DNA of 64,000 nucleotides from Andeanibacterium sp036384795 (GTDB taxonomy: Bacteria > Pseudomonadota > Alphaproteobacteria > Sphingomonadales > Sphingomonadaceae). This document shows, in pieces, positions 49,259-58,027 of the stretch (positions are counted from its first letter, which is position 1; each line of letters starts with the position of its first letter). The stretch is taken from the NCBI GenBank assembly GCA_036384795.1, contig DASVLP010000082.1, positions 10,907 to 74,906 on the forward strand, read 5' to 3'. Made by a program: the position numbers and the translations under genes. A model generated the notes under the pieces. The model was not told where the DNA came from. It saw only the letters and a program-made list of their open reading frames with translations, and made no database searches.

Positions 49259-51787
49259 TCAGAACGACTTCTTCACCGTCACCGCCCACTCGCGCGGACG
49301 GCCCGGCTGCACCTTGTCGGCGCCCGCACCTGCTGAGCGCACGTCGAACGACGTGATGTAGTAGTACTTGTCCGTGAGGTTGGTGACCTCGAGCGAAGCC
49401 GACAGATCCTTGTTTTCGTTCTGCCAGGTCAGCCGCGCGTTCACGATCGTGTAAGCGTCGATGTATTGCGGGACGTTGTTGTACTTGAAACCGGTATAGA
49501 CTGCGTCCTGGTAGTTCGCATCGACACGAGGGGTGATCGAGCCGAAGCCGGGCACGTCGATCTCATACTGCGCCCCCAGCGTCCACTTCCACTTCGGTGC
49601 ACCGGCGAACGGATCGGTCAGTAGGATCGTCGTGTTCGGAGCCAGTTCGGTGTAGTGGAAATCGAGGTAGCTCACCGAGCCGTCGATCGACAGGCCCTGT
49701 ACCGGGTTTGCGGTAAACTCCGCTTCGACACCCTTCTCATGCGCATTGCCGCCATTGATCAGCGCAGCGCAAGGCGTTTGCTCGAGAGGGTTCGCGACGG
49801 GGCAGATCGAGGTCGGGATTTGGGCGTTGCGCAGGATCCCGTAAAACCCGGTCAGATCGAACCGAAGTCGGCGATCGAACAAATCGGTCTTTATGCCAGC
49901 TTCCCAGTTGTAGAGCACCTCCGGCTCGAATCCGATGGCCTGGCTGGCGTAGAACGGCCGCGGGTTGGTGCCGCCGCCCTTGAAGCCGGTCGAGAAGCTG
50001 CCGTAGACCATCACGGCGGGCGAGAAGCGGTAGTTCAGTGCTGCGCGCCAGTCCCACCGGGTGCCTTTGTAAGTGGAGACCAAGCCCGTGAGCGCCCCCG
50101 GAGCACCCGCGCCATTGGCCGCGCCGACCGGATCGAGATAGGGGTTGATCGTCCCGTCCGGGTTGAGCCGGAAGTAATGATACTCCTTGCTCTCGCTGGT
50201 GTAGCGCACGCCGCCGTCGAAGGTGAGGCCGGGCGCGATCTCCCAGTTGACATTCGCGAACCCGGCCTTCGCCTCGGCCGGCGTCTGGTCGGGCTGGATG
50301 AACTGCAGCGGTTCGAGCGGCGTGTAGCCGAGACCGGGGATGGTGGCGGCAACGTAGCGCAGGTCCTGGTACGAATAATAGTCGGTTTCCTGCTTGAAGT
50401 AATAGCCGCCAAGCACGACGTGGATGTTGTCGGCCAGCTCCGCGTTCAGCCGAAGCTCTTCGCTCCAGTTCCAGTGGGTCAGGTGGTTGTAGCCGCCCGA
50501 TAGCGGAAGCGGCGTCAGGTCGTCGTCCGCCCCGAAGGTCGTCACCCAGTTCTGATAGGCCAGGATGTTATCGACCGAAATTCTGTCGGTGAGCCCGAAA
50601 TGGGCATTCGCGGCCAAATTGTAGGCGTCGAAGATGTTCTGGTCGGAATTGCTGGTCGCGAGCACCGGCTGTCCTCCCGGCGGGGTCAGCAGGCCGAAGA
50701 AGGTTGCCGCCGGGGCCGAATAAGACGCGAAATTGCAGAACTTCCCGCAGATGAAGCGGTTATCGTAGACCACGCCATCGAGGTTGGTGTTGGGGTTGTC
50801 GACCACCTCCGTCGCCGCCAGCACTTCGCCAGCGGCCGTGTGCGCGTCATGGATGTATTCGGCGGTGAGGTTGATGTCGATATCGTTCGACGGATTGTAC
50901 CGCAGCGCGCCCCGGATCGCTTCGTAGCCGACTTCGCCGAGCTTGTCGATCAGGCAGGCGCCCTCGGGCCGCACCGCCGGGATGCCGCCTGCCGGGTTGA
51001 CCTGCTGCGTCGTGCCGTCGTTCGCCGTATAGGTGGCGGGGCCGCCGGCCGGATAGACGCAGCCGAAGTCGTAGCGATCGACATAGCCGTTCTGGTGCTT
51101 GTAGACGCCCGAAATGCGGGCGAACAGATCATCGGTCAGCTTGAAGTCGACGCCCGCGCGCAGCCCGATGCGTTGGTCGCTGCCGTAAGTGCCCTCGATG
51201 TAGCCGCCGCCGTTGCCGTCGGGCTTCTTGGTGAACATCTTGATCGAGCCGCCTTCGGAGTTCCGGCCCGACAGCGTGCCTTGCGGCCCGCGCAGGATTT
51301 CGACCCGGTCGAGGTCGAGCAGGTCGAACACCGCGCCGGTCAGCTGCGGATAATAGACGTCGTCGATGTAGATGCCGACGCCGGGCTCGAACGCGGGATT
51401 GAAATCCCCCGCGCCAATGCCGCGAATCGACACGGCGACCGAAGGGCCGAACGAACCGCCTTGCGGTTTTAGGCTCACATTGGGCGCAGTATCAGCCACC
51501 TGTGCCAGGTTGGTCTGGCTCTTGGCCTCCATCGTCTCGGCGTTGACCGCGGTGATCGCCAGCGGGGTATCCTGGATGTTCTGCGCGCGGAACTGCGCGG
51601 TGACGACGATTTCGCCGCTGTCGGCGGCCGCGTCGTTGGGGCTGGCGCTGGCTGGCCCGGCGTTGGTGGTGGTCGCCGCAGTGGCATCGTTTTGGGCTAG
51701 CGCCGGAGTCGCAATCGCGACGGAGGCAAAGGAAGCACACAGCATGAAAGGCGCGCGCGAAAGCCGGCGCCGAGAACGGTAAAGCAT
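49259..51787 (-). CDS. TonB-dependent outer-membrane receptor 1
   Basis: An 842-residue outer-membrane active transporter. The signal peptide ends at about ATPALA-Q (residue 30). The TonB box is EIVVTAQ, followed by the plug domain with ITAVNAETMEAKSQ, VSIRGIGAGDFNPAFEPGVG, YIDDVYYPQ and VEILRGPQGTLSGRNSEGG. The beta-barrel ends with the terminal aromatic in REWAVTVKKSF. The class resembles receptors for aromatic compounds in sphingomonads such as DdvT. ATG at 51787, with GGGGAGG upstream, gives a normal signal; a reading frame extension upstream is not coding. It is paralogous to the next receptor. Confidence 0.93.
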   Translation of the reverse strand: MLYRSRRRLSRAPFMLCASFASVAIATPALAQNDATAATTTNAGPASASPNDAAADSGEIVVTAQFRAQNIQDTPLAITAVNAETMEAKSQTNLAQVADTAPNVSLKPQGGSFGPSVAVSIRGIGAGDFNPAFEPGVGIYIDDVYYPQLTGAVFDLLDLDRVEILRGPQGTLSGRNSEGGSIKMFTKKPDGNGGGYIEGTYGSDQRIGLRAGVDFKLTDDLFARISGVYKHQNGYVDRYDFGCVYPAGGPATYTANDGTTQQVNPAGGIPAVRPEGACLIDKLGEVGYEAIRGALRYNPSNDIDINLTAEYIHDAHTAAGEVLAATEVVDNPNTNLDGVVYDNRFICGKFCNFASYSAPAATFFGLLTPPGGQPVLATSNSDQNIFDAYNLAANAHFGLTDRISVDNILAYQNWVTTFGADDDLTPLPLSGGYNHLTHWNWSEELRLNAELADNIHVVLGGYYFKQETDYYSYQDLRYVAATIPGLGYTPLEPLQFIQPDQTPAEAKAGFANVNWEIAPGLTFDGGVRYTSESKEYHYFRLNPDGTINPYLDPVGAANGAGAPGALTGLVSTYKGTRWDWRAALNYRFSPAVMVYGSFSTGFKGGGTNPRPFYASQAIGFEPEVLYNWEAGIKTDLFDRRLRFDLTGFYGILRNAQIPTSICPVANPLEQTPCAALINGGNAHEKGVEAEFTANPVQGLSIDGSVSYLDFHYTELAPNTTILLTDPFAGAPKWKWTLGAQYEIDVPGFGSITPRVDANYQDAVYTGFKYNNVPQYIDAYTIVNARLTWQNENKDLSASLEVTNLTDKYYYITSFDVRSAGAGADKVQPGRPREWAVTVKKSF

Positions 51788-51833
51788 AAGACCTCCCCAG
51801 GTAATGCCGTCACATCGTGAACGGCGCTTATAA

Positions 51834-51890
51834 GTAACGCATACATTAACGATGGTGGCAATCGGACCGACAGTAACGGTGTTACAGTCG
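51834..51890 (-). promoter_or_regulatory. Duplicated regulatory module upstream of receptor 1
   Basis: About 48 of 57 bases match the region at 54604-54660 upstream of receptor 2, at the same distance (about 47 bases) from the start codon. It includes CATTAACGATGGTGGC and the perfect palindrome GTAAC-GGT-GTTAC at 51873-51885. The better conservation here than in the spacer around it suggests protein binding. Confidence 0.65.
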
Positions 51891-52050
51891 GGGGAGGGCT
51901 GATGCATTGGCGCAACAAAATGTGCGCATTCAATCCGTTTACGGCAGCTTGAGCAACCTGCGCTCAAGACTCTAATGGCGGCAAATGGGAATTCCCAACA
52001 TAGGCACGGAGCCGGACCCACGCGATGTGGCGGAGAGCTCTCGTCCAAAC

Positions 52051-52080
52051 AAAAAAGGGCGACCCGCAGGCCGCCCTTTT
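52051..52080 (-). terminator. Terminator downstream of receptor 2
   Basis: On the minus strand AAAAGGGCGGCC pairs with GGTCGCCCTTTT (one mismatch) around a four-base loop, followed by T residues. It lies about 23 bases after the receptor 2 stop at 52103 and closely resembles the terminator at 49210, consistent with duplication of the receptor unit. Confidence 0.85.
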
Positions 52081-52102
52081 CAGTTATTCATCGAATTAGC
52101 GC

Positions 52103-54556
52103 TTAGAAGTTCTTCTTCACCGTCACCGCCCATTCGCGCGGGCGGCCGGGGTCGCCGGCGATCGCGCCGGCGCCGGCGCCGGTGAGGTCGAACTTGGCGT
52201 AATAATAGTACTTGTCGAACAGGTTCGTCACCTCGAGCGCGACCGAGAGATCCTTCTTCTCGTTCGCCCAGGTCAAGCGGGCGTCGGCAAGGGTGTACGA
52301 AGGAAGCTGCCCGTAGATGGCTCCCGGGCTTCCCGCTGCCGGCGTCAGCACGTTGCCGGTCATCTTGCCTTGATAGGACACGTCAATGCGCGGAGTGAGC
52401 GAACCGGCCGCGCCGAGATCGATGTCATATTGCGCGCCCGCGCTCCACTTCCACTTCATCATCCCCGGGGGAAGCGGCTCGATCAGGCCGACGACGGAAG
52501 CGTCCGACGAACAGGCCCCGGCGGCAAGGCCGACGACCTGCGGGTTGACGCAGGTCCAGTCCCAATCCTGGTACGAAACCGAGCCCTGAAGCTCGAGCCC
52601 AGGCAGCGGGAAGGCCGACAGTTCCGCTTCCACGCCCTTGGAATGCGCATTGCCGGCGTTCTGCGGCAGCGCGCATGGGCCCGGGCCGCCGAACTGCGGG
52701 CACGAAAGCAAGGTCAGCTGCGCGTCCTTGAAGTCCATGTAGAACACGTCGGTGTTCAACCGCAGCTTGCGGTCGAACAGGTCGGTCTTCAGGCCCACTT
52801 CGTAGTTGATGACCTTTTCCGGGCCGAACGCCACGGCCTGATCGGGATTGAAGGGACGCGGGCCGACGCCGCCGGCCTTGTAGCCGGTGGCAACCGAGGC
52901 ATAGCCCGAAACTTCCGGCGAGAAGCGGTAGTTCGCGGCCAACCGGTAATCGACGCGGTTGCCGGCGAATTTCGCCGATACGCCATCGAGAGCGCCGAGA
53001 AATGCGTTCGGCGTCACGCCGTCGAGCGCATACCGGTGGAAGGTGTAGACCTTGCTGTCGTGCGTATAGCGCAGGCCGCCGTCGATCGTCAGGTTATCGG
53101 TCGGGGTCAGCTCGAGATTGCCGTAGACCGCCCGCGATTTCGTCTTGATCGGATCGTCGCCGATGAACTGCAGCGGGATCGGCGCGTAGCGAAGATCCTG
53201 CAGCGTGTAGTAGACCGCCTTTTCATCCGAATAGTAACCGCCGATCGTGAGGTTGGCGATGTCGCCGAGTTTCGCCCCGAGCCGCAGTTCCTGGCTGAAA
53301 TTCTTGTCCGTCAGGTCGTCGTTGCCGAAACCGGTATTGGCCGGCGACAAGTCGCCGTCGGCGCTGAAGACGTTCTCGAATTCCCGGTAGGCCGTGATCG
53401 AGGTCAACTGGATCGAATCGGAAAACTTGAAGACGGCGTGGGCGGATCCGCCCCAACTCTTGAGCTTGTCCAACTCGCTGCCCGAGGTCGCCTCAAGCGG
53501 CACGTCGACCCCCGGCGCCAAAGCGAACGTTCCCGCCGGCTGCCCGGTGGTGTCATAGTTGCAGAACGGTCCGCAGATGAACCGGCTGTCGAGCGGCAGG
53601 CCGTTTTCGGTGGCCACGTTGGGGCTGGAGTTGTCGCCGTAAAGCAGGACCTGCGCACCGTTGTGATGCGAGCTTTGCGAATAATCGCCGCTGATCACGA
53701 CATCCACCCGGTCGTCCGGATTGTAGCGCAAGATGCCCCGGAGCGCTTTGTAGTCGACGTCGCCTTCCTTGTATTTCAGGCACTTGCTTCCGCCGCTCGT
53801 GGCCGGAACGCCGCTGCTCGGGAACACGCAGCCGTAATCGTAGACATCCACGTAGCCGTCCTGGCTGGCGTAGGCGCCGGAGACACGGGCGTAGAGCCCG
53901 TCGGTTAGCGCGAAATCGGCGCTGCCGCGGAAGTTGATGCGATTGCGGCTGCCGTACGTAGCGGAGATATAGCCGCTGTTGTCGCCCGAAGGCAGCTTCG
54001 AATAGAACTTGATCGCGCCGCCTTCGGAATTCTTCCCGGTCAGCGTGCCCTGCGGGCCGCGCAGCACTTCGATGCGATCGACGTCCATCAGGTCGAAGTT
54101 GGCGCCGGTAACCCGCGGATAATAGACGTCGTCGATGTAGATGCCGACGCCCGGTTCGTAAGCAGGATCGAGATCGCCTTGGCCAAGACCGCGGATCGAC
54201 ACGACGACGGCGTCGCCGAACGCCGGGTTGTCCGCCCGCATCACCACGCTCGGCGCGCTGGTCGTCGCTTGCGAGAGGTTGGTCGCGCCGCGCTGCTCCA
54301 GCGCTTGCCCGGTCAGGGCGGTGATGGCGATCGGCGTGTCTTGCAGGTTCTGCGCCCGAAACTGCGCAGTGACGACGATTTCGTTGCTGTCGGCAGCCGC
54401 GTCGTTGGGATTGGCGCTGGCCGGACCTGCTTCGCTCGTGGTTGCGGTGGTGGTATCGTTCTGCGCCAGCGCCGGGGTCGCGATCACGACGGCGGCGAGG
54501 GAAGCGCACAGCATGAAGGGCGCGCGCGCGGATAGGCGCCGCGAAAGGTAAGTCAT
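52103..54556 (-). CDS. TonB-dependent outer-membrane receptor 2
   Basis: An 817-residue receptor paralogous to receptor 1. The signal peptide (RAPFMLCASLAAVVIATPALA-Q) and the stretch up to EIVVTAQFRAQN are nearly the same in both. The plug has VSIRGLGQGDLDPAYEPGVG, YIDDVYYPR, IEVLRGPQGTLTGKNSEGG; the C-terminus is PREWAVTVKKNF. The loops between barrel strands differ greatly from receptor 1, so ligands probably differ. Seven to nine bases upstream of ATG 54556 is GGGAGAGG. It is upstream of receptor 1 but separated by a terminator and a second promoter. Confidence 0.93.
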   Translation of the reverse strand: MTYLSRRLSARAPFMLCASLAAVVIATPALAQNDTTTATTSEAGPASANPNDAAADSNEIVVTAQFRAQNLQDTPIAITALTGQALEQRGATNLSQATTSAPSVVMRADNPAFGDAVVVSIRGLGQGDLDPAYEPGVGIYIDDVYYPRVTGANFDLMDVDRIEVLRGPQGTLTGKNSEGGAIKFYSKLPSGDNSGYISATYGSRNRINFRGSADFALTDGLYARVSGAYASQDGYVDVYDYGCVFPSSGVPATSGGSKCLKYKEGDVDYKALRGILRYNPDDRVDVVISGDYSQSSHHNGAQVLLYGDNSSPNVATENGLPLDSRFICGPFCNYDTTGQPAGTFALAPGVDVPLEATSGSELDKLKSWGGSAHAVFKFSDSIQLTSITAYREFENVFSADGDLSPANTGFGNDDLTDKNFSQELRLGAKLGDIANLTIGGYYSDEKAVYYTLQDLRYAPIPLQFIGDDPIKTKSRAVYGNLELTPTDNLTIDGGLRYTHDSKVYTFHRYALDGVTPNAFLGALDGVSAKFAGNRVDYRLAANYRFSPEVSGYASVATGYKAGGVGPRPFNPDQAVAFGPEKVINYEVGLKTDLFDRKLRLNTDVFYMDFKDAQLTLLSCPQFGGPGPCALPQNAGNAHSKGVEAELSAFPLPGLELQGSVSYQDWDWTCVNPQVVGLAAGACSSDASVVGLIEPLPPGMMKWKWSAGAQYDIDLGAAGSLTPRIDVSYQGKMTGNVLTPAAGSPGAIYGQLPSYTLADARLTWANEKKDLSVALEVTNLFDKYYYYAKFDLTGAGAGAIAGDPGRPREWAVTVKKNF

Positions 54557-54603
54557 AGGACCTCTCCCGAGTTATGCCGTCAGAGGGGCGACGGCGTTCG
54601 TAT

Positions 54604-54660
54604 GTAAGGCATACATTAACGATCGTGGCAATTGCGCCGCGAGTAACGGCGTTACAGTCC
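54604..54660 (-). promoter_or_regulatory. Duplicated regulatory module upstream of receptor 2
   Basis: This is the counterpart of 51834-51890: GTAAGGCATACATTAACGAT, then CGTGGCAAT and the perfect palindrome GTAAC-GGC-GTTAC at 54643-54655. It lies in the spacer between the LigW-like gene stop and the receptor start, about 48 bases before the start codon. Confidence 0.65.
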
Positions 54661-54707
54661 GATCCACGTGATGCATCCGCGCAACAATTTCTGCGCGACG
54701 AGCCTGC

Positions 54708-55835
54708 CTATGGCAGGTTGAACACTCTGCGCGCGTTGTCCTCCATCAGCATCTTCTTGTGCTCGGGGGAAAGCTGCATCCGGTCGTAGGCCGCCACTTC
54801 GTCGTAACTCTGCTGGTAGGGGTAATCCATCGCATAGAGCACCCGGTCCGGGCCCAGCTGCTCCATGCAGAACCTGATCGCCGGCTCCCACGCGACGCCG
54901 CTGGTGGTGATCCAGATGTTGTTGCGGAAATAATAGCTGACCGGGTGCTGCAGCTTCACCGGTTGCGGGCGCAGCGGCAGCACGCGGTTGTCGGCATTTC
55001 CCTGCATCCAGTCGAAACGATAGAGCTGCAGCGGCATCGCCTCGCCCATGTGGCCGATCACCAGCCGCAATTTGGGAAAGCGGTCGAACGCGCCCGAGAA
55101 GATCAGCGCCATCGTGTGCAGCCATACGTCGTGCGGAAACCCGCCGAGCGCGCCGAAGAACCCGCGCGCCTCGTAGTGGGCTGCGTTGAACGGGGCGGTG
55201 GGGTGGATGTAGAGCGCCGCATCGTGGGCTTCGAGCGCCTCGAGGATCGGGAAGTACTCCAGCTCATCGAGATAGTGGCCCTGGAAGTGCCCGTTGAGCA
55301 CCGCGCCGCTCAATTTGAGCGTGCCCATCGCCCGCTCGATCTCCTTGACCGAGCCTTGCACGTCGCGCGGGTCGAACGCGGCGAGCGCGGAGAAGCGGTC
55401 CGGATGGCGGGCGCAGGCGTCGGCCGCGATGTCGTTCGCCTCGCGGGCGAGCGCGGTGCCTTCGCCCGGCCGCACGACCTGGACGCCGGGCGCGGTCAGC
55501 AGCAGCAGCTGCCGATCGATGCCGTATTCGTCCATGTGGCTGAGGCGCAGCGCGCCCAAGTCCTGCATCATTTCCTGCAGGCTCGGCATCTTCGAGAACA
55601 TCGCCGCCATCTTCAGCGAAGCGTCGTCCGGCGCCTCGCCGCTGGCGAAGTATTCGACTTGGGCATCGACCAGCGCGGGGAACGTCCAGGCTTCCTCGGT
55701 CGCGATCCGCTTGTAGGGCACCTCGCGATCGATGTGGCCCGCGCGCGGCGCCATCCCGATGCGGGTGCGGTGGCTGAAGTCTTCCTTGAAATGGCCCTTG
55801 AGGCCGAACTCGCTGCCGTCTTCCAGTTTGGGCAT
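54708..55835 (-). CDS. LigW-like amidohydrolase-family decarboxylase
   Basis: A 375-residue TIM-barrel enzyme of the ACMSD/LigW group, non-oxidative decarboxylases of aromatic acids. Shared with LigW (5-carboxyvanillate decarboxylase) are RIATEEAW with the metal Glu, YGIDRQLLLLTAPGVQ, ANDIAADACARHPDRF, LYIHPTAP (His), VIGHMGEAMPLQLYR (His), TTSGVAWEPAIRFC and VLYAMDYPYQ (Asp). It has an extra 40-residue N-terminus. Because LigW belongs to biphenyl (DDVA) breakdown and no ligX-ligY-ligZ set is evident here, the substrate may be another carboxylated guaiacyl or catechol ring. A 15-base gap separates it from the upstream SnoaL-like gene. Confidence 0.85.
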   Translation of the reverse strand: MPKLEDGSEFGLKGHFKEDFSHRTRIGMAPRAGHIDREVPYKRIATEEAWTFPALVDAQVEYFASGEAPDDASLKMAAMFSKMPSLQEMMQDLGALRLSHMDEYGIDRQLLLLTAPGVQVVRPGEGTALAREANDIAADACARHPDRFSALAAFDPRDVQGSVKEIERAMGTLKLSGAVLNGHFQGHYLDELEYFPILEALEAHDAALYIHPTAPFNAAHYEARGFFGALGGFPHDVWLHTMALIFSGAFDRFPKLRLVIGHMGEAMPLQLYRFDWMQGNADNRVLPLRPQPVKLQHPVSYYFRNNIWITTSGVAWEPAIRFCMEQLGPDRVLYAMDYPYQQSYDEVAAYDRMQLSPEHKKMLMEDNARRVFNLP

Positions 55836-55849
55836 ATGCCCTGTCCCCC

Positions 55850-56272
55850 CTAAAACATGCCGTTCTTGTTCTTGGTCTCGGCCGGATCGGGCACCGGCTG
55901 CATCACGTCCCAGTGCTCGACCACGTAGCCCCCTTCGATCCGCAGGATGTCGACCACCGCCCAGCCGCGCTCGTCGCGCTTGCGGCGGAAGTGGTGGTGC
56001 ACCGCGACGAGGTCGCCGTCCCCGTAGATCACCCGCTTCACCTCGTGGGTCAGCTCGGGATTGTTCTTCACCGCGTTGACCAGGAACGCCATCGATTCAT
56101 CGCGCCCGGTCGGCGCATTCGGGTTGTGCTGGATGTAGCCCGGGTGGACCCAGCAGCGGAATGCCTCGCCCGGATTGTCCTGGTGGTGGAACAGCTCGAT
56201 GAACCGTTCGGCAACTTCGCGCACCGACAGGCTTTCGCGGTTCGAGGTGTCGCGGGGGTCGAAGTCGGCCAT
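55850..56272 (-). CDS. SnoaL-like polyketide-cyclase/NTF2-fold protein
   Basis: A 140-residue NTF2-fold protein: SVREVAERFIELFHHQDNPGEAFRCWVHPGYIQHNPNAPTGRDE is the SnoaL-like core with HNP and GRDE, and VVDILRIEGGYVVEHWDVMQPVPD is the typical end. The fold forms a small hydrophobic cavity used by isomerases and hydrolases. It is read towards the LigW-like gene and is likely co-transcribed with it. Function unknown. Confidence 0.85.
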   Translation of the reverse strand: MADFDPRDTSNRESLSVREVAERFIELFHHQDNPGEAFRCWVHPGYIQHNPNAPTGRDESMAFLVNAVKNNPELTHEVKRVIYGDGDLVAVHHHFRRKRDERGWAVVDILRIEGGYVVEHWDVMQPVPDPAETKNKNGMF

Positions 56273-56279
56273 GCTAAAA

Positions 56280-56320
56280 GTCCTCTCCCCTTGCGGGAGA
56301 AGGTCGGGAGACGGCCGTGA
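56280..56320. repeat. Short dispersed CTCTCCC-type hairpin
   Basis: CCTCTCCCCTTGCGGGAGAAGG with flanking GGGAGACGG fills the 57-base gap between the two SnoaL/NTF2-like genes. Similar sequences (CCTTCTCCCGTTGACGGGAG) lie at 33491 and elsewhere in the window. Confidence 0.55.
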
Positions 56321-56329
56321 AGCCGCCTT

Positions 56330-57028
56330 TCACTTTTTCTCCTGCCCCGCGAGCATCGCGCCGAACTTCGGGTGCGCGAAGTGCATCGGCACGTCCTGGC
56401 GATAGGGCCAGGTCTGGCGGTGATGCTCGGCCGGCAGCAGCCGGTCGGGGCCGAGCGGGTCTTCGGGATAGGTCTTCTCGGCCGGCTGCAGATGGCTGGT
56501 GGTGTGCGCCCAGCCTTCCTCGTAATTGCCTTGCCATTGCATCATGTAGTCGAGCCGCTTGATCTTCCAGATGCCGTCGACGTTCACGTAGTCGTTCTCG
56601 TAGATTCCGGCCTCGAGGAACTGCTGCGGCATGATCTCCTCGCGGGTCTCCTGGAAATCGTCGTGCCAGCCGCCCAGCAGGATGCCGTGGAAGCGGCCCT
56701 TGGCGGTCTTGCGGTCGGGCGCGACGGTGATGATGTCCTGCATCTGGAAGTGGTCGAGCAGCAGGCCGTTGACCGGGCCCGGCCTCCCGCCGGTGAAGCG
56801 CCCCTGGATCCAGTCGCCGTAGAGCCGCTTTACGCCCTTGTGGCCGACGTACTCGCCCGAAAGGAACACCACCGCGCCGTCCTCGGCGAACAAGTCCGCC
56901 ACTTCGTCGGGGCGGTTGAAATCGATGTAGTAGCCGTAGGCCCAGTGCAGGCGGCGGATCGCCTGGATATCCTCCAGCACGCCCACTTTGTGTTCCAGCT
57001 CCGCCAGCCTGGCTTCGACGTCACTCAT
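56330..57028 (-). CDS. NTF2/SnoaL-like protein, ring-hydroxylase-beta-like
   Basis: A 232-residue protein with an N-terminal coiled-coil (VEARLAELEHKVGVLEDIQAIRRL) followed by an NTF2-fold domain: YGYYIDFNRPDEVADLFAEDGAVVFLSGEYVGHKGVKRLYGDWI and VNVDGIWKIKRLDYMMQWQGNY. It is of the bile-acid dehydratase/dienelactone SnoaL_4 type. ATG at 57028 is chosen because GGAGAG lies six bases upstream. It is divergent from the LigD-like gene across a 71-base region holding a candidate operator. Function unknown, but the fold fits a dehydratase or isomerase of an aromatic. Confidence 0.8.
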   Translation of the reverse strand: MSDVEARLAELEHKVGVLEDIQAIRRLHWAYGYYIDFNRPDEVADLFAEDGAVVFLSGEYVGHKGVKRLYGDWIQGRFTGGRPGPVNGLLLDHFQMQDIITVAPDRKTAKGRFHGILLGGWHDDFQETREEIMPQQFLEAGIYENDYVNVDGIWKIKRLDYMMQWQGNYEEGWAHTTSHLQPAEKTYPEDPLGPDRLLPAEHHRQTWPYRQDVPMHFAHPKFGAMLAGQEKK

Positions 57029-57060
57029 GCTCGACTCTCCCATGAAACTTTGTAAGCAAC

Positions 57061-57075
57061 CCTAACGATCGTGAC
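57061..57075. promoter_or_regulatory. Candidate operator in divergent NTF2-SDR region
   Basis: CCTAACGATCGTGAC, preceded by GTAAGCAAC at 57052, lies between the divergent starts at 57028 and 57100. It matches the ALDH-side CCTAACGAGCGTTAC at 13 of 15 positions and the ACGATCGTG core of receptor 2. Confidence 0.55.
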
Positions 57076-57099
57076 TGTTTTGGGTAGAGGAAATTGGCG

Positions 57100-58023
57100 A
57101 TGGGTGAGAGGGCTTGGGAAGGTCGCGTGGCGTTCGTCACCGGCGCGGTGACCGGGATCGGGCTGGGCGTGGCGCAGGCGTTCGCCGATGCGGGGATGCG
57201 GCTGGCGCTGAGCTACCGCAACGAGGACGACAAGGCGCGCGCTGCCGAATGGTTCGCCGCCAAGGGCTACGAGCAGCCGCTGTTCCTCAAGCTCGACGTG
57301 ACCGATCGCGCGCGCTTCGCCGAAGTAGCCGACGAAGTGGTCAACCACTTCGGCGAGGTCCACGTGCTGGTGAACAACGCCGGGGTCAGCGTGTTCGGCC
57401 CGACCGACGAGGCGAGCTACGCCGATTACGACTGGATCATGGGGGTCAACTTCGGCGGAGTGGTGAACGGGCTGGTGTCGTTCCTGCCCAAGATCAAGGC
57501 GAGCCACGGGCGGCGGCACGTCGTCAACGTCGCCAGCATGGCGGCTTTCCTGCCGGGCCCGCAGGCGGGGATCTACACCGCGAGCAAATTCGCGGTGCGC
57601 GGGCTCACCGAAAGCCTGCGCTACAACCTCGCGCCGCATCGCATCGGCTGCTCGCTGTGCTGCCCGGCGCTGACCCGCACCAACGCCTGGACCAGCGCCT
57701 TGAAGCGCCCCGACAGTTTCAAGGACAGCGGCTTCGCCCCGGCGCGCGCAGGCGAGCTCGAGCAGTTCGGCACCGCGTTCGAGGAAGGAATGGACCCCTA
57801 CGAAGTCGGCACCAAGATCTTGAACGGAATGACCGAGCAGCGCGGGCTGATCCTCACCCATCCCGAGCACGGGCCGGACTTCGAGGAAATCCACGCCGCG
57901 ATCATGGCCGCGCTTCCGCAAGAGGAAGCCCCGCCGGGGCGGCTCAAGATCGAGCAGCTCCGCCGCGAGGCGACGAAGGCGGCCGAAGCGGGCCTCAAGA
58001 TCAGCCTCGACGACCTGACCTGA
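57100..58023 (+). CDS. SDR of the LigD/LigL C-alpha dehydrogenase type
   Basis: A 307-residue SDR with a C-terminal extension, as in SYK-6 LigD (305 residues), LigO, LigL and LigN, which oxidise the C-alpha alcohol of guaiacylglycerol-beta-guaiacyl ether to a ketone with NAD. The cofactor site is VTGAVTGIGLGVAQ; the segment FGPTDEASYADYDWIMGVNF and GVVNGLVSFLPKIKAS closely recall LigD; the catalytic Ser is in VASMAAF and the Tyr-Lys pair in GIYTASKFAVRG. ATG at 57100 has AGAGG nine bases upstream. Its product is the substrate of beta-etherases, several of which lie nearby. Stereochemistry cannot be predicted. Confidence 0.82.
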   Translation: MGERAWEGRVAFVTGAVTGIGLGVAQAFADAGMRLALSYRNEDDKARAAEWFAAKGYEQPLFLKLDVTDRARFAEVADEVVNHFGEVHVLVNNAGVSVFGPTDEASYADYDWIMGVNFGGVVNGLVSFLPKIKASHGRRHVVNVASMAAFLPGPQAGIYTASKFAVRGLTESLRYNLAPHRIGCSLCCPALTRTNAWTSALKRPDSFKDSGFAPARAGELEQFGTAFEEGMDPYEVGTKILNGMTEQRGLILTHPEHGPDFEEIHAAIMAALPQEEAPPGRLKIEQLRREATKAAEAGLKISLDDLT

Positions 58024-58027
58024 CGCG

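Larger units (their letters stand above)
51788..52102. promoter_or_regulatory. Intergenic region between the two receptor genes
   Basis: This 315-base stretch has no gene. It contains the promoter-side module of receptor 1 (51834-51890), an unassigned spacer at about 51,900-52,050, and the terminator of receptor 2 (52051-52080). Confidence 0.7.
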
